Of a DNA stretch of 64,000 nucleotides, positions 62,088 to 64,000 are shown piece after piece (the first letter of the stretch is position 1; each line of letters opens with the position of its first letter). This DNA comes from Streptomyces sp. QL37. GTDB taxonomy: Bacteria > Actinomycetota > Actinomycetes > Streptomycetales > Streptomycetaceae. The stretch is taken from assembly GCF_002941025.1 (NCBI RefSeq), contig NZ_PTJS01000001.1, positions 8,003,678-8,067,677 of the forward strand, given 5' to 3'. Position numbers and translations under genes: made by a program. Below the pieces are notes generated by a model. That model was not told the DNA's origin. It did not search any database and saw nothing but the letters and a program-made list of their open reading frames with translations.

Positions 62088-63911
62088 TCAGTGGCCGCCC
62101 TGCTCCTCGATGGCGGCGGGGCGTGACTGGGCGGCCCGGATGCGCTCCACGTCCAGTTTGGCGGAGCGGTCGAAGCGGTAGACGCCGTTCTCCTCCTGGA
62201 AGACGTCGGTCAGCTGCGTGTAGCAGTAGCCGAACATCGCGGGGTCCCGGAGCAGCACGCCCGTGAGGCCCGAGAAGCGCTCGTGGAACTCCTCCTCGTT
62301 GCGCACCCGCTCGCCGTAACCCCAGGAAACGGTGCGGTCCTCACCCGACAGCTCGGCCGCGGCCTCGGGGTTCCACCAGATGCCGCCGAACTCGCTGACG
62401 AAGTACGGCTGCCCCCGGTAGGGCTGGGAGTAGGCCGCCCCGTTCTCGTAGGCGTTGACGAACGGCTCGCCCTTGGCCAGGCCGGCCATCAGCTGCCGGA
62501 AGGTCTCAGGGTCCTGCTCGTAGTTGTGGGCGTCGTAGATGTCGGTCTCCGCGACCCGGTGGGCGTAGCCGGACGCGTCGATCACGGGTCGTGTGGTGTC
62601 CAGCGCCTTGGTGGCGAGGAACATGGCCCGGGTGACGTCGTCGAGCCCGGTGATGCGGTCGTGCAGCTTCTGGTACGTCTCGTTGAGCGGGCACCATCCG
62701 ACGATCGAGGGGTGCGAGTAGTCGCGTTCCACGGCCTCCAGCCACTGGCTGACGTAGGAGGCGTCGGGCTGCTGGTTGTTCCCCGACGAACCGCCCGTCT
62801 CGCAGCCCCAGTCGCCGAACTCGCCCCACACCAGGTATCCGAGACGGTCCGCGTGGTACAGGAAGCGCTCCTCGAAGACCTTCTGGTGGAGCCGGGCCCC
62901 GTTGAAGCCCGCGTCCATCGCGAGCTCGATGTCGCGGACCAGCGCCTCGTCGGTCGGCGCGGTCATCAGCCCGTCCGGATACCAGCCCTGGTCGAGGACG
63001 AGCCGCTGGAAGAGCGGGCGCCCGTTGAGAGTGACCGCCCTGCCCCGTACGCCGACGGCGCGCAGCCCGGCGTAACTCTCCACCGAGTCGAGCACCTCTC
63101 CCCGCTCGTCGGTGAGTTCGAGCCGGAGGCCGTACAGGTGCGGGTCCTCCGGACCCCATTCGCGCCGCCGCTCCTTGGGGACCGGGAGGTGGAGGCGGGG
63201 CGCGAGGTCGAGGTCGGCGCGTGCCTCGGCCCGGCACACCTCTCCGTCCCCGTCGCTCAGGACGGCCCTCACCCGGTGGCCCGGCAGGTTGCCGGACAGC
63301 GGGAGTTCCAGGTGGAAGGCGGAACCGGCCAGGTCCGGGGTGATGCGCGAGCGCCTCAGATGCACCTCGTGGACGGGCTCCAGCCAGACGGTCTGCCAGA
63401 TGCCGGTCACACGCGTGTAGTTGCAGTCGTGGTTGGCGTACTTGATCGCCTGCTTGCCACGGGCCTGCGGGCCCGAGCGGGGGTCGCGGGCCCGGACGGT
63501 GACGACCACGTCCTCCCCGGAGCCCGCGATGTCGCCGAGATCGGCGGAGAACGGGGTGAAGCCGCCGCGATGACGTGCGACCTCGGTGCCGTTCGCCCAG
63601 ACGGTCGTGTCGTGGTCGACGGCCCCGAAGTGCAGCAGGACCCGGCGTCCCGCCCACTCGGGGGGCAACGAGAGCACCCGCCGGTACCAGACGGCCTCCA
63701 GGAAGTCGGTGTCGCCGATCCCTGACAGCTCGGACTCCGGCGGGAAGGGGACGAGGATCTCCCCGTCCAGCTCACGGGTGAGGAGACCGCGCTCGAGACC
63801 GCTGTCGCCTCTGTCGGTCTCGAACTGCCAGAGGCCGTTCAGGTTGAGCCAGTCGCGACGGACGAACTGCGGTCGCGGGTACTCCGGGCGGGGTACGGAA
63901 TGAGTGGGCAC
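62088..63911 (-). CDS. glycoside hydrolase family 2 protein
   Basis: A 607-residue beta-glycosidase of the beta-galactosidase/glucuronidase clan, without signal peptide. It has an N-terminal sugar-binding jelly roll (YPRPQFVRRDWLNLNGLWQF to WYRRVLSLPPEW), an Ig-like middle, and a TIM barrel with the acid/base E411 in WCPLNETY and nucleophile E507 in FVSEFGGIWW. The length is that of short GH2 enzymes. It starts at GTG 63911 with GGAG upstream. Substrate uncertain. Confidence 0.9.
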   Translation of the reverse strand: MPTHSVPRPEYPRPQFVRRDWLNLNGLWQFETDRGDSGLERGLLTRELDGEILVPFPPESELSGIGDTDFLEAVWYRRVLSLPPEWAGRRVLLHFGAVDHDTTVWANGTEVARHRGGFTPFSADLGDIAGSGEDVVVTVRARDPRSGPQARGKQAIKYANHDCNYTRVTGIWQTVWLEPVHEVHLRRSRITPDLAGSAFHLELPLSGNLPGHRVRAVLSDGDGEVCRAEARADLDLAPRLHLPVPKERRREWGPEDPHLYGLRLELTDERGEVLDSVESYAGLRAVGVRGRAVTLNGRPLFQRLVLDQGWYPDGLMTAPTDEALVRDIELAMDAGFNGARLHQKVFEERFLYHADRLGYLVWGEFGDWGCETGGSSGNNQQPDASYVSQWLEAVERDYSHPSIVGWCPLNETYQKLHDRITGLDDVTRAMFLATKALDTTRPVIDASGYAHRVAETDIYDAHNYEQDPETFRQLMAGLAKGEPFVNAYENGAAYSQPYRGQPYFVSEFGGIWWNPEAAAELSGEDRTVSWGYGERVRNEEEFHERFSGLTGVLLRDPAMFGYCYTQLTDVFQEENGVYRFDRSAKLDVERIRAAQSRPAAIEEQGGH

Positions 63912-64000
63912 ACATGCTCCAGTGAGTCGTCGGACCGGCGGCGGACCGCCGGCCCCGGGGTGGTACGGAGGAAGGGGAGTGCGGGGCGGATCAGGATCCG

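Noticed and set aside
1-64000. CRISPR arrays, tRNA/rRNA genes, prophage, replication or integration functions
   Set aside because: No regularly spaced repeats, tRNA-like cloverleaf in gaps, or phage/integrase genes were found; the only mobile element is the IS30-type insertion.

Overview
The window is high-GC actinobacterial chromosome, almost certainly from a Streptomyces. Supporting signs are the codon bias (long antisense open frames everywhere), GTG/TTG starts, ATGA/GTGA start-stop overlaps, seven candidate leaderless promoters, a malonyl-CoA synthetase very close to S. coelicolor MatB, DmdR/IdeR-type iron boxes, and a mix of DeoR, ROK, TetR, GntR and LysR regulators. No rRNA, tRNA or CRISPR was seen. 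It looks like accessory-leaning chromosome with one specialised-metabolite locus.

Layout. 0.1-10.4 kb: an MFS carrier divergent from a ROK regulator; a TetR - DUF4865 - phosphotriesterase-like operon with a candidate operator; an RsbW-like anti-sigma kinase; a Cds1-like PLP enzyme; a PP2C/SpoIIE phosphatase; an SRPBCC protein; a DeoR regulator. 10.5-17.8 kb: an 846-aa multi-helix membrane protein with a GHSQG elbow, convergent with an 810-aa fusion of a beta-helix to a CbxX-type AAA+ ATPase; an Rv1733c-like protein; a MOSC protein; a Pro/Gln-rich protein. 18-21.7 kb: a malonate utilisation locus (GntR regulator, MatC-like carrier, MatB). 21.8-29.4 kb: a secreted SGNH hydrolase, a TerD/TerA-like protein, an HpnB-like glycosyltransferase, a MurI-like protein, apolipoprotein N-acyltransferase and a NUDIX hydrolase. 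29.4-30.7 kb: a complete IS30-type element that has split a terminator hairpin. 30.7-40.5 kb: a metabolite:H+ symporter, a discrete acyltransferase-like protein coupled to an AhpD/CMD protein, a TPR regulator, a 0.94-kb gene-poor stretch holding a decayed TPP-enzyme tail, a three-gene DUF2089 operon, an MFS/LysR divergent pair and a PPOX-fold protein.

40.7-57.3 kb is the most interesting region: an iron-regulated siderophore locus. One iron box precedes a free-standing aryl carrier protein and a siderophore-interacting ferric reductase. A second precedes a lipoprotein - permease - permease - ATPase uptake system, followed with tight coupling by a 3,324-residue NRPS and an MFS exporter. The NRPS reads C-A-PCP-E-C-A-PCP-E-C. 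It starts with an EntF-like condensation domain and ends in a condensation domain, with no thioesterase, no following module, no MbtH and no aryl-acid supply genes in the window. This predicts an aryl-capped dipeptide with two D residues, released by or passed on from a terminal C domain.

57.5-63.9 kb: a secreted PA14/propeller/CBM6/DUF1080 protein, a protein of unknown function, a double-YCII protein and a GH2 glycosidase.
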